Below the pieces are notes generated by a model. That model was not told the origin of the DNA, searched no databases, and worked only from the letters and a program-made list of their open reading frames with translations. A stretch of 64,000 nt of DNA, from contig NC_077223.1 in NCBI RefSeq assembly GCF_024763615.1, positions 58,466,627-58,530,626 on the forward strand, written 5' to 3'. Position 1 is the first letter of the stretch. Each line of letters starts with the position of its first letter. Position numbers and translations under genes: made by a program. Source of the stretch: Phlebotomus papatasi (taxonomy: Eukaryota > Arthropoda > Insecta > Diptera > Psychodidae). This document shows, one piece after another, positions 34,801 to 44,746 of the stretch.

Positions 34801-37800
34801 TCAATGAATTTTTAGTTTTTGCATACAAGAGAGCATACAGAGAATTGCATACAATGTTTGAGATTGTGAGGGTTTTATACTGGCAAAGTGCAAATAAACA
34901 AGTCAATATTGAAGAAAACTAGTTAAAAGTGGTTTTTCTTAAGCACCCATCAGTTTACGGCGGAAAAAGTGATGGGAAAGCGCCTCAGATTTGCGGAATG
35001 CTCGATCTTGTAAGTTTAACGCTGTATGATCTTTAAATTTAATGGAGACTATTCGTGAAGAATCATACTCACAAATTTAAGCTTTTCGATTTCGATATAT
35101 TTTTGTTCCCCTGTTCAAAATCGTATTAAACCGTTTGATAGATCATTTTAGCATTTGTCTAAAATTTGCAAAGAGTAAGACAAATTTTAGATAAAAATAA
35201 CTTATCCGGTAATAAACCGGTTGAAAGTGGTTTATATTTGTCCGGGATTCCAAGATCTTTCAAATGAATTTATACTTTGCTAAAATTAGTTGAGAATTAC
35301 GTTCCATGGAGATATTAAACCGTTGTCTTTAAAAACTGTTATAAGGGAATATTCAAGGTCAAGAGAACATGTTTTTGGATCAAAAGGGGAAGTGTGGAAA
35401 AAATCGCTTTAATTATCCGAAAGTCGACTTATGGTTAAAAACTCCCTTTGAAAACCTCTAGTCGTTGTCTCAAATCGTTTGACTGCTGTTTCTGATGGTA
35501 GCGGAATGGATAAACAGTATAGGGTAAGTGTGTCAAATTCCGACCAGCTTGCAATTTCGGCCATATTTTTTGTTCCTCGAATTTCCATGAATTTTTAGTT
35601 TTTGCATTCTCTTGAGATTATACAATGCAAGAATAACAAAAGATGGCACTTCGATGAACAAGATGATGTGAAAAAATAACTTTGGAAGAATTCTGGATGG
35701 GCAAAGAACTATGAGAATGAAGGTGGCCGAAATAAGCCAGCAAGGCTATGTCTACATTTTAATTCATTTTAAAATGTATTAAGAATTCTTTTAGAGAAAA
35801 TAAAGTCGATAAACTGACTACAAGGTTCCAAGCAACGCTCCTTAAGAAGAAGTAATAAAAAAATCAATTTGTATTAAAAATATAAACATAAGAGTTTGGG
35901 GCTTGCATGCAACTATGCCGAAAATTTGACACAATTCCCCTATCGGCTTTCGTCGAATCGTTTCATGAAAAATTGTCAAAAATCATTTACGACAAAAGTA
36001 TACGGAAGCAAAATATTATTTCCAAGTTTGTTTTTTTTGTTTTTCAACATTTGTCCTCAAATTTGTACTACCGCCTGTATTATTTTCTCATACACTCTTT
36101 TTTTATTAGATATCCCCACTATATTGCTAAGAATTTCTCATGCTGATAAATCCGCCTATCAATGACTGACACATCGTACCACAACACAACTATTCCGTTT
36201 AGTCAACGATCTCTGTGGGTCGACCAGAGTTGCGCTTCCTCACAGTGGAAATTTTACGCGATCAACACAACAATAAAAAAGAAAATAATATTCTAACGTG
36301 ACTTTGACGGGGACTTTTTGACTTTGCAATCGATTAACTATTTTTCTCCTCCCCTTCCTACTCTCCAGAGGCGCCACAACAATATTATTACTTCATTCAC
36401 TTGTACGCAACATAACTATTTTTCACCCGATATATATCACATTCATACCACTTGTTCTTCCCCTCTCACATTCATTTCCCGGCGTCTAATCTACTTTGAA
36501 CCCAATTTGCCTCTGAGTTTTTTTTTTATTTCTTTACTTATAACACGTCGTCCCCTTCGCGAAAAAAAAATGAATTGGCGCCATTTACTCGCCAAACTCA
36601 TTATACAACACCTTTATGGGAGACCTTTTTCTTACAACATTTGTCACGAGTTTTTGCTTCTTCTCACAGCAAATTTCACTCCTTTTTCCTCCCATGTTGG
36701 TATCATCTGTTGAGCTTTTCTCCCGAAAAGAAAAAAAAACGTGATAAAATAACTCAACGACGCACAAATAGAAAGATTAAAGTGTGTTTCTGAGGAATTT
36801 GGCGAATAAACGAACATTTTGTCTGATGATTAGATAGCAAAAATCCGGAATTTACTTGCACACCACCCACATACTTTTGTCTCCTTCTCTCACTCAGTCT
36901 ATGTATTATACAAAGTTTTATTCGCCAGTCATTACTCCATCTTGAGGGGCTAAGCACTGGAATTGACGCTGTTTTGACGCAATTTTTAGTACAAATAGAA
37001 CTCAAGTGGGAATTTTGTATGAGTAACACAAACTTAAACAAGCATAAGGAGATTTAGATATTGTATTAATTCCTTGAATTCTCTGATAAGCTTTTAAAGG
37101 CTAATTCGTATTTCAAAGCTCGAACTCAGAGAGCAGTTGTATAATCCACTTTTTCACTTTTTTTCAACTTGTGACATGACTAGAGACCAAATAGTAGGAG
37201 ATATCAACTTCCAGTCTTTGACGACCCCCCCCCCCATAAATCAACATTATCTAGCACAGTTTTTTTCTCCCCCAACGAATCCCTCCTGCCCCACCGAAAC
37301 CATGTTTCTTGGTTTATTTCTAAAATGGATCCAAGGAGTTACTTTTTAATTTTCGAATATGTTCTAGATGTAAACAAGGTGAATATTTTGTCCTTAGACT
37401 CCTATGTTCGAAAAACACTTCGATATTGAATTTTCGAAGGTCAAAGTTTAACCAATTTGGAAGCCCAATTTTTTTTTGATAAAAAAATAGTTTTAAAATA
37501 TTATATTCCTTCATAGCAATTTTTATCTGTACGTTACTTTTACACGGGTTTCCGACTGAAGGTTTAGTCCATTGGCAGTAAAAGCCCAGTTCCTCAAGAT
37601 TTCGAAACTTTAAATAACGCGAGATATTAGTAGTTCTCAATATCTAGTAAAAAAGTTTCCCAAAAGCCTTGCATGATAAAGAATTAGATAAGATAGCAAA
37701 GCCTTATAGCAAAGCCTAAGACCGTCTTCAGACTAGAGGTTTAGCCCAATTCCCGAGGGTCTTAAAAACAGCAACCGATTTTATTGATTTTTCAAAATGT

Positions 37801-40637
37801 AATAGGTCATTTACCCTTAAAAATCCAATCATAAGTCAAAATTTTCCAAAAAATCTTGACTGATAAGATATTAGAAAAGTTAAGCCATATGGCTAAGCCT
37901 TAGGTTTTAAGCCCGTATAAGCCTAAGGGCTCAAATATACTCAGGCTGAACTTCGAGAATATTTAGATTTAGACTGTAAAATTTAGCAGTAAAGGATTTG
38001 GTAAAGGAAATTTATAAAAAAGACCTCTAATTGCTGATCTTAAGCTCTCAGTGTATAAAAGCTTGGAATAAATCTTTACCATTTATGGGAATAATATTAA
38101 CCATTTATGGAAAACTGTTCAGAAATATTGTTAGAAAATTATGGAAAGAGAAAATTAGTAGAGAACCAGGGGAAAATGTGTCAAGCTGAAAATTTAAAAA
38201 TTTGATATTTTCCTGTATAATAGCCTCTAAATACTAGAGAAATGTATGTCCATTAATTTCTTAAGGCATGATTTTCTACTCCTGTTTCGTAAGTTTTTTT
38301 TTCTTTAATTCTATCACTTAAGGAGGATCTTCATCGCGATCCGGTCTATTTGGTCTGATCAGTAAAGAACGTCCTTAAGTGCTAAAATTAAGCAAAACTC
38401 TAGGAAAAGCAGGGACGCAGTCACCCTCGAAGTGCCAAGTTACCCTCAATTACGATATTGAAATCTGGGGTCTTGTTTTAAAATATATCAATTTTAAACT
38501 ATTTCTTTTTCAAAAATTATATATTAGTGATTATTTCTAAAATAATTTGGATCTAATAAATACGATCAAGTTGTCCGTTTTAGGTTTTTTCGGAAAGCTG
38601 CTTGCAAGATTTTTTTATTCATTAAAAAAAAACTTCTCGGGGTAAAAAGTAACAAAATTCTGGACAATCTCCAATTCGCCTTTCTTTGCCTATTTTAATC
38701 AGGGAAGAGATTTTCCTTGGCAAAAACCTTGGCAAAACCCGCTTTTGGATAATAATTTGAAAAGGGTTGTACTTGTTGATATAAAAAAAAGTTTGTAACA
38801 AACTTGTAGGGGGTCAAGTTTTGTAGGGGAATAAGCACATTTCTTTTGGAGACAGAAGAAAATCGTTTTCGGAAAAGTTTTAAGGCGATAAATTTCTTAT
38901 AAGGAGATACATAAAATCTTTTCAAATCTTGCAGCTCATAAAAAAATCATTTTCGCATCATTGTGCCTCATGTTTCCCTATTATTTTAAGAAATTTCCGA
39001 TCTGTTCATAATGTTTGACATGTTAAAAATTCAAAATCTTATTCTTCGTTTGAGATTAAATGTGAGCTACTTTTAATGATAACTTAGAAGAGTTAACACA
39101 AACAAATTAATTTATTTCACTTTGAAGACTTAACATTAATTCTGTAAAGAAAATCTCAATAGAGCTAATATAAAGATTAATTTATTTAAAGTTAATTTAA
39201 AGGTCAATTTAGAGATTTATCTAAGAATTGAGGAACTAATTCTCGATTCAATAGTAATACTTCACAAAATAACATTATATATAAAAAATATAAAACATTG
39301 TAATCTCATGTTTCTTAATCTTCGATAATAAAATAAAATTCTACTAATCACAAGTTTTAATCTAATTAAACATCATGACGGAAATTCAAAGAAAATCGGT
39401 ATAAATATTTTTGGTCAGTAAAAAAACCTACAATCACTAAAACATCGAAATGGGCAATAAAATATTCTATTTTAATCAGTATATACCATATAAAACTGAT
39501 AAGAAATTAATTTAAACAACATTTTAGTTACTAAGCTGATTCATAACCTTTTAGTTTTTTTCTGGTCAGAATATTTCAATGTTTTAGTAATTAAATTTTA
39601 TTATTTTATTTTTTTTTTAAATTAGTTTTAATCAATTTCATTATTTTAATAAATTAGATTTTTAAAAACCTAATTTATTAAATTACCGACCCAAATTTTG
39701 TAACCATTGAGATTGATGATATTTTTGTTTATTAAATTATTTTAAAATTCTTAACACTCTTTAATGAGCCCTACTTTAGAAAATTCAAATTTACTGAATT
39801 CAGTAATGGAGTAGGTCCCTTGGCGACTTGAAAAAAATTCAAAATTTTGTTAATTTATCAATCAACAAAATGAGTTTGTCAATTTGCCAAAATTTTGATT
39901 TTTTATAACCACTTGACAAGCAAAAAAATAACACGGCGTTTTACATAAATCGCCAAGAAAAAATAAACACCTTAAAAATGTTTAAATCTTTTTAAAAATT
40001 CTTTTTAAAAATCTTTTTATACAATCTTTATCTTTTTTAGTAAAATAGCTAAAACTCAACTAGCTATTTCCAAAAATTCAGATACTGCGCAGTAAACTGG
40101 AGTACCTGATCAAAATCAGAATGTACTTTAACCCCTTTCGAAAACCGGTAACTTTGAACACCCTTCCCTTTATCACCAAATGTTGTAAATTGATACAAAA
40201 ATTAATCGAGTCGCTACGATAAACACTCAAAAAAGGTAAGAGCATGGCTCAATATTCTATTATTAACCACCAGCCGGTTGCGGCGTCAGCAACTTTCCCT
40301 CATGTACCTCACAAATCATTCAACTGATATCACAGGTTTTTCTTCACATATCACAGTTTTTTTTTGTAAATTCATTTTCAAAACACTGGTAAATCCAAAA
40401 TAACAATTTTTTTTGTAGTTCGAATAAAAAATACTCACGTTTTTCTATTGCTGTGATGGTATCTGATGTGCTTGGGACTGATATCCTTGAGAAAATGATC
40501 ACTTTTCAGCATAATTGTATTATCCCTGCCCGTTTGCGTGGGTGAGATGGTCATTTTGGTGCGATAGGCCACTTCCATGCTCAGCATTCCAATAGTTGTG
40601 CACAATTGTCCCACCCTCAGTTGCTTATGTCCGTCTC
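22630..40637 (-). CDS. Atg13: Atg13, autophagy-related protein 13 (5' part not found)
   Basis: Three exons join in phase: 40637-40439, 33332-32921 and 22860-22630, about 280 residues. The first encodes the last HORMA strands and the region after them (VRVG-like LRVGQLCTTIGMLSMEVAYRT, then NTIMLKSDHF). The second has the conserved MRIGAFVD and KQYTEEDYILPETPPFSWLL blocks and a low-complexity Asn/Ser linker. The third has the C-terminal ISDLAKFYRDC and coiled LTKQLEQFETSLGDFDSLV, as in animal Atg13. Atg13 is the scaffold of the Atg1/ULK kinase complex that starts autophagosome formation, and is controlled by TOR phosphorylation. About 150 N-terminal residues are missing; their exons must lie beyond 40637. 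FSWLL in an acidic/proline context is a possible LIR, by inference only. Confidence 0.92.
22985..23435 (+). repeat. Tandem ACCGGTTC-type units (family Q)
   Basis: Three degenerate units begin at about 23011 (TTACCGGTTCTCAACCGATT), 23188 and 23296, each followed by CATAAATC(T/A)CTCAAAA or a related segment. The last runs into AATTCCAAGACCTTTCCAA, shared with 11279. Inside the last Atg13 intron. Confidence 0.65.
23445..23880 (+). repeat. K-family repeat, copy K4 (longest)
   Basis: Contains ACATGGTTTTTGGTAGG, G runs of nine or ten at about 23590, 23637 and 23800, CCGTTTGGCCTCTAGAGC, GACAGCCGGACGGAC, and the end motif ATTCGAGCAGTAAAAAGAAG. Short open frames here are accidental. Confidence 0.65.
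24018..26105 (-). mobile_element. MITE family A, copy A3, split by B2
   Basis: Left part 24018-24253 runs from CACAGAGAC to TTTCGAAATGTTATT. The right part, TTAACTTTTTCGGACTTCTC to ACAGTG, is at about 26079-26105. Together they make one complete MITE. Confidence 0.82.
24254..26078 (+). mobile_element. Modular repeat family B, copy B2
   Basis: Same order and orientation as B1, from AGGTGAGATTCTTAACAATC to GGATTATCTGTCCC, but without MITE A2. GGCGC landmarks at about 24822, 25109 and 25410 keep the 290-300-bp period. Insertion in a MITE shows that B moves as a unit. Confidence 0.8.
26360..26490. repeat. Hairpin R1 (GTCTACA ends)
   Basis: GCGTCTACAAATTAGTAGAA pairs with TTCTACTAGTGTGTAGACG. 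Internal arms are A/T runs with ATGCC / GCAT. Related sequences lie at 42480, 53585 and 54485. Starts 20 bases after C2 ends. Confidence 0.65.
26491..26997. other. No feature recognised (Atg13 intron)
   Basis: AT-rich intron DNA. No repeat partner or conserved frame seen. Confidence 0.45.
26998..27190 (+). repeat. Repeat family J, copy J2
   Basis: GTCTTCAGACTAGAGGTCTC through CAGTTAAGCCATATGGCTAA. Full-length relative of J4. Confidence 0.65.
27191..27805 (+). repeat. Repeat family J, copy J3, split by D1
   Basis: Left half 27191-27278 and right half 27706-27805 join to the J order; the interruption is exactly the TA-flanked element D1. Confidence 0.75.
27281..27703 (-). mobile_element. Pogo-like MITE, copy D1
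   Basis: Ends GGGTAAGTGTGCCAAATTTC and the inverse are flanked by TA. On the minus strand at about 27575-27514 a relic frame reads FDKRDDVKKTLEEF followed by PKGKEL and a stop, the first helix of a psq-type DNA-binding domain. 423 bp; cannot encode transposase. Confidence 0.88.
27810..28043 (+). repeat. Distant B-module fragment
   Basis: AATTTTAGGATGTTCTATCT, ACCGAGATACAGAGGTTCAAA and the spacing resemble one B module (AAATTTTAGTATGTTGTAG and GGAGATATGAGGGGTCAAA). Diverged. Confidence 0.4.
28044..28210 (+). repeat. O-family repeat, copy O3
   Basis: GTAAACTGGGGTAATTTGAA then ATCATGTCCGTTTTGGAATTC, as at 1092 and 20449. Confidence 0.55.
28211..29265. other. No feature recognised (Atg13 intron)
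   Basis: AT-rich DNA with no repeat partner recognised except a short CTAACCGTTTGGCCT (about 28906), a K-family trace. Confidence 0.45.
29266..29518 (+). mobile_element. MITE family A, copy A4 (complete)
   Basis: CACTGAGAGAAATCCG to TTTTCTCAGTG, 253 bp, best-preserved copy in the window. Internal ACATTCCAGAAATGTTAATT and GTGTAAAATTAACATT arms make secondary hairpins. Confidence 0.88.
29560..30046 (+). mobile_element. LINE 3' end (CR1/jockey-like), truncated
   Basis: About 55 codons before the TAG near 29919 read KPKTTKFGINSIHYHAINNY then NNLPTKLKN and FKKLLIDGL. This matches the C-terminal signature of CR1/jockey reverse transcriptases (G-x-S...Y...WNxLP...FKxxLxxxL). The tail is AAATTGAATTGAATTGAAT, a short tandem run as in such LINEs. 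Upstream frame is shifted and lost. The left limit is approximate. Confidence 0.7.
30310..30604 (-). pseudogene. Pogo-type transposase N-terminus (psq + CENP-B domains), broken
   Basis: From ATG at 30604 the minus strand reads MPGETKEHHLYERDVARKAL then KSSRSGQGMSESARTW, which fits the psq helix-turn-helix (Y-x-x-D-x-x-x-A-L...G...S...A-R-x-W). After a stop and frameshift, from about 30428 it reads HEQEEDLVKLVHEMKNNGHP then VEADWLY, which fits the following CENP-B-type domain. These two domains bind the terminal repeats in pogo/Tigger transposases. Nothing of the catalytic domain follows. Host domestication is unlikely because the frame is broken. Confidence 0.82.
30990..31474 (+). mobile_element. 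D-family segment D6 inside E
   Basis: From CTCGGCCACTTTGAGTGTAA to AATTTGGCACACTTACCC it is nearly identical to parts of D5 (46960-47400 joined to 49600-49632). The left terminus is missing about 20 bases. Confidence 0.75.
31594..32639. other. No feature recognised (Atg13 intron)
   Basis: AT-rich; no matched repeat or coding signal. Confidence 0.5.
32640..32891 (+). mobile_element. MITE family A, copy A5, next to an Atg13 splice donor
   Basis: CACTGAGAGAAATCCG to TTTTCTCAGTG, 252 bp. Its right end is 29 bases from the donor of the Atg13 middle exon (32920). Confidence 0.88.
32921..33332 (-). CDS. Atg13: Atg13 middle exon (linker)
   Basis: Acceptor TTCTGCAG ends at 33333 and donor GTAAGTG begins at 32920. 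One base completes the codon split from the upstream exon, and 137 codons follow, ending GAG TTG in phase 0. Carries RIGAFVD, PETPPFSWLL, a Gly run and CNNNNN. Confidence 0.93.
33334..34030. other. No feature recognised (Atg13 intron)
   Basis: AT-rich intron DNA upstream (gene sense) of the middle exon; includes the pyrimidine-rich acceptor tract. Confidence 0.45.
34044..34195 (+). repeat. D-family fragments (D7)
   Basis: GCAAGTGTGCCAAATTTCGG then CCACTTTGAGTGTAATTTCG as in the left end of D5, followed at about 34157 by a second terminus GGGTGAAAGTGCCAAATTTC. Confidence 0.65.
34305..34710. repeat. L-family elements L2 and part of L3
   Basis: AAGTCTATTCTACTCTTTCG and the inverse-type GGGATAGACA occur as in L1, with AAAAGGTGTGCCGGAGC at about 34518. 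A second part, TGTCTATCCTACTCTTTCGC, begins at about 34635. Confidence 0.6.
34738..34850 (+). repeat. D-family left-end fragment
   Basis: AGGGTAAGTGTATCAAATTTC, then AGCTTGCAATTCCGGCCAC and TTGTTCCTCAAATTTCAATG, matching the left 90 bases of D2 and D3. Confidence 0.6.
35522..35940 (+). mobile_element. Pogo-like MITE, copy D2
   Basis: GGGTAAGTGTGTCAAATTCC to TTGACACAATTCCCC, flanked by TA. The helix relic (FDEQDDVKK, from about 35653) is broken by a stop. 419 bp. Confidence 0.83.
35943..37149. other. Probably single-copy Atg13 intron DNA; no gene recognised
   Basis: Slightly more GC-rich in 36170-36700, with a long open frame at 36318-36713 that is T/C-rich and shows no domain. I treat it as non-coding. 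Confidence 0.45.
37150..37465 (-). repeat. K-family repeat, copy K5 (inverted)
   Basis: Reverse complement of K1: GACTAGAGACCAAATAG, a run of nine or ten C at about 37226, ACCATGTTTCTTGG, TTCGATATTGAATTTTCGAA. Confidence 0.65.
37700..37925 (+). repeat. Repeat family J, copy J4 (complete)
   Basis: ACCGTCTTCAGACTAGAGG through TTAAGCCATATGGCTAAGCC and AAGCCCGTATAAGCC. Ends form an imperfect inverted repeat. Confidence 0.65.
37926..40438. other. AT-rich Atg13 intron; N-family fragment at 38660-38985
   Basis: Within it GCGATAAATTTCTTATAAGG, AGCTCATAAAAAAATCATTT and TGTGCCTCATGTTTCCCTA match the 460-895 fragment. The remainder, 39000-40430, is very AT-rich with no recognised feature. Confidence 0.5.
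40439..40637 (-). CDS. Atg13: Atg13 upstream exon (end of HORMA domain)
   Basis: Acceptor AACATTAG precedes GA GAC GGA (phase 1), and donor GTGAGTA follows AAAAAC (phase 2), matching the next exon to give Thr. Encodes GDGHKQLRVGQLCTTIG and the TISPTQTGRDNTIMLKSDHF block. Confidence 0.92.
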
Positions 40638-41892
40638 CTAATGTTGGACGACGTGGAATAAAAACGAAAGAACCGATGTTGAGTGCTCAATCAAATCCAA
40701 CATACTGAATATTACAACTTTTCTCAGACATTCGCTTTGCAATCGCAACTCTTTTTCCCCATCCCATTCTTACTGATCATAATATTCTGCCTCTCCATGT
40801 CTCTCTCTCTCTGTCTTTCATTTCTCAATGTGTCCCACTCATATAAGTACATTATACTATATTTATAGTATGTGTATTTATTTATTTTTTGCCGTCTTAT
40901 CTGTGAAACACTCGTACTTTCTTGCCTTGATGATTGTGTGTATGCTCTCTTGCCACGTTGTTGAACGCAAGAATATTGCTCTGTAGTGGCCAAGAGTTTT
41001 GCCGATACATCAAAATATTTTTACATGAGACACACTCCTTGCAGAAAAACCGCGAACACCATTTACGTTCGCTTAAAAATTTATTATGAAAATTATATAA
41101 AAAGTTCTTTTACTAGGGGAGAGCGCGCTATACTTTCGGACGACTCATGCTTTAAACAACTCATTTTTTAAATGTATATTTTTAATGAATATTTATTTGT
41201 AATAATAATTAATATAATGAATTTTAATAGCTATAGTCCAATACCTGAAATTTCCTGAAAAGATCTAGGGGAAGGTTTTGCACCTTCGTAAAAGTTGATT
41301 TTTTTTTCAAGTTACTAAATGAATTTCATTCATAGACATATAATCTAAAAGATAGTTCTACGTCTCACATTTCCTGACAAACTTGGAAGCCTAGGCCTTT
41401 TTTCTGGATCCAAATGGCAAAAATAAAAAATGGGCCTAAAATCGTAATTCATTTCTTTTTTTGATGTGTAATATTTTATGCATTTTTGCACACTTCAAGT
41501 GTCTTTTCGAAAAAGCAACTATTCCAAGTTATAAAGGTTTATTAGGGTTAATATTTACCGTGAAAATCTTTTGCTTGAAGGGAGTTGTTTTTGTGGGTGG
41601 AGGAAAATTCATGAAAATTACCACCCTTGCAGCTCAGGAAAATTGAATTTTGCAGCTTCGTAAAAACATCTGTCAAAATTACTGACCACCGAATTTGAGA
41701 ATTCCTCACTGTTTTGGGTCACACTGTGCATGCCGCTCGGGATATTTGACTCATCAGAGATTCCACTGAATAAATTCACAAGAAAATTGGGATATTAAAC
41801 AATTTTCACTAAAGTCTGGAAGGAAAACACGCACTTCCCCATCAAAATGAGACTTCATCACATGTTCTTATTTCACTTCTGTCAAATTGAAC
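40638..41892. other. Upstream intron or flank of Atg13; nothing firm
   Basis: The minus strand at about 41790-41640 has an open stretch (ISDESNIPSGMHSVTQ) with possible splice sites, but it does not resemble a HORMA domain. TAGGGGAGAGCGCGC (41115) and TAGGGGAAGGTTTTGC (41267) look like transposon ends. Confidence 0.35.
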
Positions 41893-42350
41893 ATTGAGCC
41901 TGAATCTGCTTATGGCAGATGTGATTCATTCATTGCCCATGCGGTGCGTTTTGAGAATTTTTCATCCAATTTGCTTTGTTTTCAAGCGGAACTTTTCACA
42001 CTTTACTTTAAATTAATCACTGGTAATCACTGATGTTCAAAAAATGTTCTGTAAGACAGATTCGAGACGTTAGAGAAAAAACAAGGATTACAATAGGTGT
42101 GATTACTACTTTCTGATTTGTGCAGTGATGAAACTAGACTGCTTATGGTAGATGTGATTCTTTATTTGCCACTTCGATGTATTTTGAGTATTTATCATTC
42201 AATTTTCCTTGTTTTAAAGTGGAACTTCCCACATTTCACTTTAAATTGGTGGCTGGTCATTTTTGAAATCAGTTACGTCCGAAATATGTTCTGTAAGACC
42301 CATTGGAGGTGTTAGAGAAAATCCGAGGATTACATTAGGTGTGATTATGA
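41893..42350. repeat. Diverged tandem duplication, two units of about 225 bp
   Basis: Unit 1 (41893-42110) and unit 2 (42124-42350) share CTGCTTATGG(C/T)AGATGTGATTC, GTGGAACTT-type, TTTACTTTAAATT-type, ATGTTCTGTAAGAC and GATTACA(A/T)TAGGTGTGATTA, in the same order. No frame is conserved between units. Confidence 0.75.
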
Positions 42351-42479
42351 GAGAATCATACCTAACCAAGCTCTTAACTGATTAAATTGAAATATCGATT
42401 TTCGAAAATTCGATGTAAAATATTTCGAAAACCGCACACGGTTTTTTCAAGGCCTGTTCTTTGTATATTGGGAGCAGTC

Positions 42480-42615
42480 TTCGTTAAAAAATGTATTTTT
42501 GACAGAAAATTGACGTTATCCACTTACAGCAGTGTACATGAGTTCCTTCTAAAGATCTATTTTTGACCAAAATTGCTCTCAATGTGTAGAGGCCTTTATG
42601 AAATTTTAGTTACAA
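42480..42615. repeat. R-family hairpin fragment (R2)
   Basis: TATTTTTGACAGAAAATTGACG, CACTTACAGCAGTG and ATTGCTCTCAATGTGTAGAGG are shared with 53585-53700. Confidence 0.5.
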
Positions 42616-43007
42616 TTGGACCTATGCAACGAGGGATCGCACGATCCCATTGATATACCTTCACCAAACCAATAATTACAAATTACTTGACCGAATGTTT
42701 ATTAAACGTTTTCGATGAAATTCTATTATAATGTTATATCTAATATAGAGGACCTGTTCAACGACAGATCATATCATTCTCCCTTCTATTTCAATATAGG
42801 GGAAACTGGGCGGTAGTAAACATAGAGTAGGTTACACCTTCAAAGTTCAAAGTTCCGTCCAGTCTTGTCCTGCATATATATTGCCAGTATAAAATGTGTT
42901 ATGTTTTCCTCCCACGTGTTATCCGTCTACCTTCCCTTTTGAGGGGTTATTTCAATTATAACACGTGGCAGTAAAAAATTTGTTTATATGTGAATAAAGT
43001 AGTTCCT

Positions 43008-43440
43008 GTCAAAATTCCGAACGTCAAAATTTCGAAAAGACCAAGCTAAAACCCTGAAAGCTAAAATTCTGAATGAGCCGAAACACAAGTAGATTTTGAT
43101 TCTCCAATAGTGTCTTGGATAAAAGGTAAATGGAACTCCATTTGTACAAAAAGTCGTTGATATTCGAAGAATTCAAATTCAATTTCGAATTTTTATACTA
43201 AATTTTCGAACAAGGTGGGGAAAATTTATCAAATATCACACTAAAATGCTGACAAAGAGTTACTGTGATTATGGAGTGATTAAATAATGGATTTCAAGAT
43301 CTACTTGTGGATGGAAAGAATGAGTCGATATCCCGAAATAGTTAAAATCCTGAACGCCAAAATTCCGAAAGCTAAACACCAAAAACCATAATACGGAAAA
43401 GAAAAAAATCTCAAAAACCAAAATCCCGAGAGCGAAAGAA
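43008..43440. repeat. Degenerate minisatellite of AAAATTCCGAAAG type
   Basis: Blocks 43013-43085 and 43330-43440 repeat a unit of about 13-15 bases (AAAATTCCGAACGTC, AAAATTTCGAAAAGACC, AAAATTCTGAATGAGCC and so on), separated by 240 bases of other DNA. Confidence 0.6.
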
Positions 43441-43479
43441 TTCTTAAGTGTTATAGCTCCAACCAGCGCGGATGCAACC

Positions 43480-43620
43480 GTAAGGGCCTTGACAGACCTG
43501 AGGATTAGCCGAGCGAGAGACAGCTTAGCGTAATTATATTCGACATAATGGTTAAACTACTTTTCCATCATTTTCCATTAAGCCGTTTCGCGTCTTAAGT
43601 CGTAAGTCTGTCAAGAGCAT
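43480..43620. repeat. Hairpin MITE family I, copy I2
   Basis: GACAGACCTGAGGATTAGCC to TTAAGTCGTAAGTCTGTC, inverted ends with an AT-rich centre. Confidence 0.65.
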
Positions 43621-43997
43621 AAGAGTAGCTGACATTTTTAAAAATTCGGGATATTTGGATTTTGGTATGTTGGCTTTTTAAATTTTGTTGGCTTAATTAT
43701 GTTGGCTTTTTAAATTTTAATTAAAACTCTTTTAATTAATTGCAATAGCTCTGTTATTTTTCAATAATTCAGAAAATATTTCTTTACGAAACAATGATTG
43801 GATAAACGTTATCCTAAGTGTTGAATAGTCACTGTCTCCTTCAACCACATCGAGACACTCGTTGATTTATTTATATCGAATTCTGGCGCTATTTTGATCT
43901 TTATTCACTTGTAAATAAGAATTAATTTAATAATTCTCTTCTCTAGGCACCACTATTGTTAGGTACCCATTGAATTCCTTTCTCCTACCCAGAGACT

Positions 43998-44035
43998 ATT
44001 AATAATAATAAAAATAATAATAATAATCTAATATT
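43998..44035. repeat. AAT microsatellite
   Basis: AATAATAATAAAAATAATAATAA array. Confidence 0.85.
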
Positions 44036-44746
44036 TCCTCTTGAAAGAATATAATAGTGACAGAGTTTAATATCTTTTATTTAATTTCTTCTTTAACTAT
44101 AGTCACAAGAGAAGCAATAAGAGAGTAAACTCATTAGAAGGAGTCATGAGTGAGTGCCCCTTTAACACTGAAATATCTCAAGCGATATTTTCAACTTTAT
44201 AAATTCTCTTAATTAACCACTCATTTCGTGTTAAAATTAGGTGTGTACTGTGTATGGGTTAATATCTCACCGAGATACCGGAAATAGGAGTTACTGGAAT
44301 TTTTTAGCTTGTTGTTTTTTAGTGCCTTACACCTGAGTAGTATTTTTTGCTTTAATTTTTTTTGACAAGATATTTACTTCAGATGAAATCTCATGAATAG
44401 GAACATCCTTGAATATGCGCAAATTTTTTCTTTTCTAGAAGGCTAGAAGATTACTCACAAAATCGACATGAGAGAGATGTGAATGTGAAATTTATTTTCT
44501 ATAATACAAGATACCTTCTGATCGTCAAGATGCTTTTTCACCATCAATTTCACTTTCAAATGGAATTGATTCAATTTGCGGAACATGTCGTGGATTCAGT
44601 ATACTACTTGATTTTATTGAACATCTTCTTGCCTTTTGATGTTCTATATAAGATGGGTGCCAGACGAGGTAGTGGATTGCAATTGGGAATTGAGGAAGTG
44701 ACACATTGAGAAAATTGAGCTTGAAATCATTTTCCCTCTCTATATA
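44036..44746. other. No gene recognised
   Basis: Short frames are open on both strands at 44479-44761 but show no domain or splice context. The right end touches the T1 insertion. Confidence 0.4.

Noticed and set aside
36318..36713. Open frame of 131 codons in an Atg13 intron.
   Set aside because: T/C-rich low-complexity peptide without motif or splice evidence.
41640..41790. Candidate upstream Atg13 exon on the minus strand.
   Set aside because: A splice-compatible phase can be found, but the peptide lacks any HORMA feature and the donor is weak.
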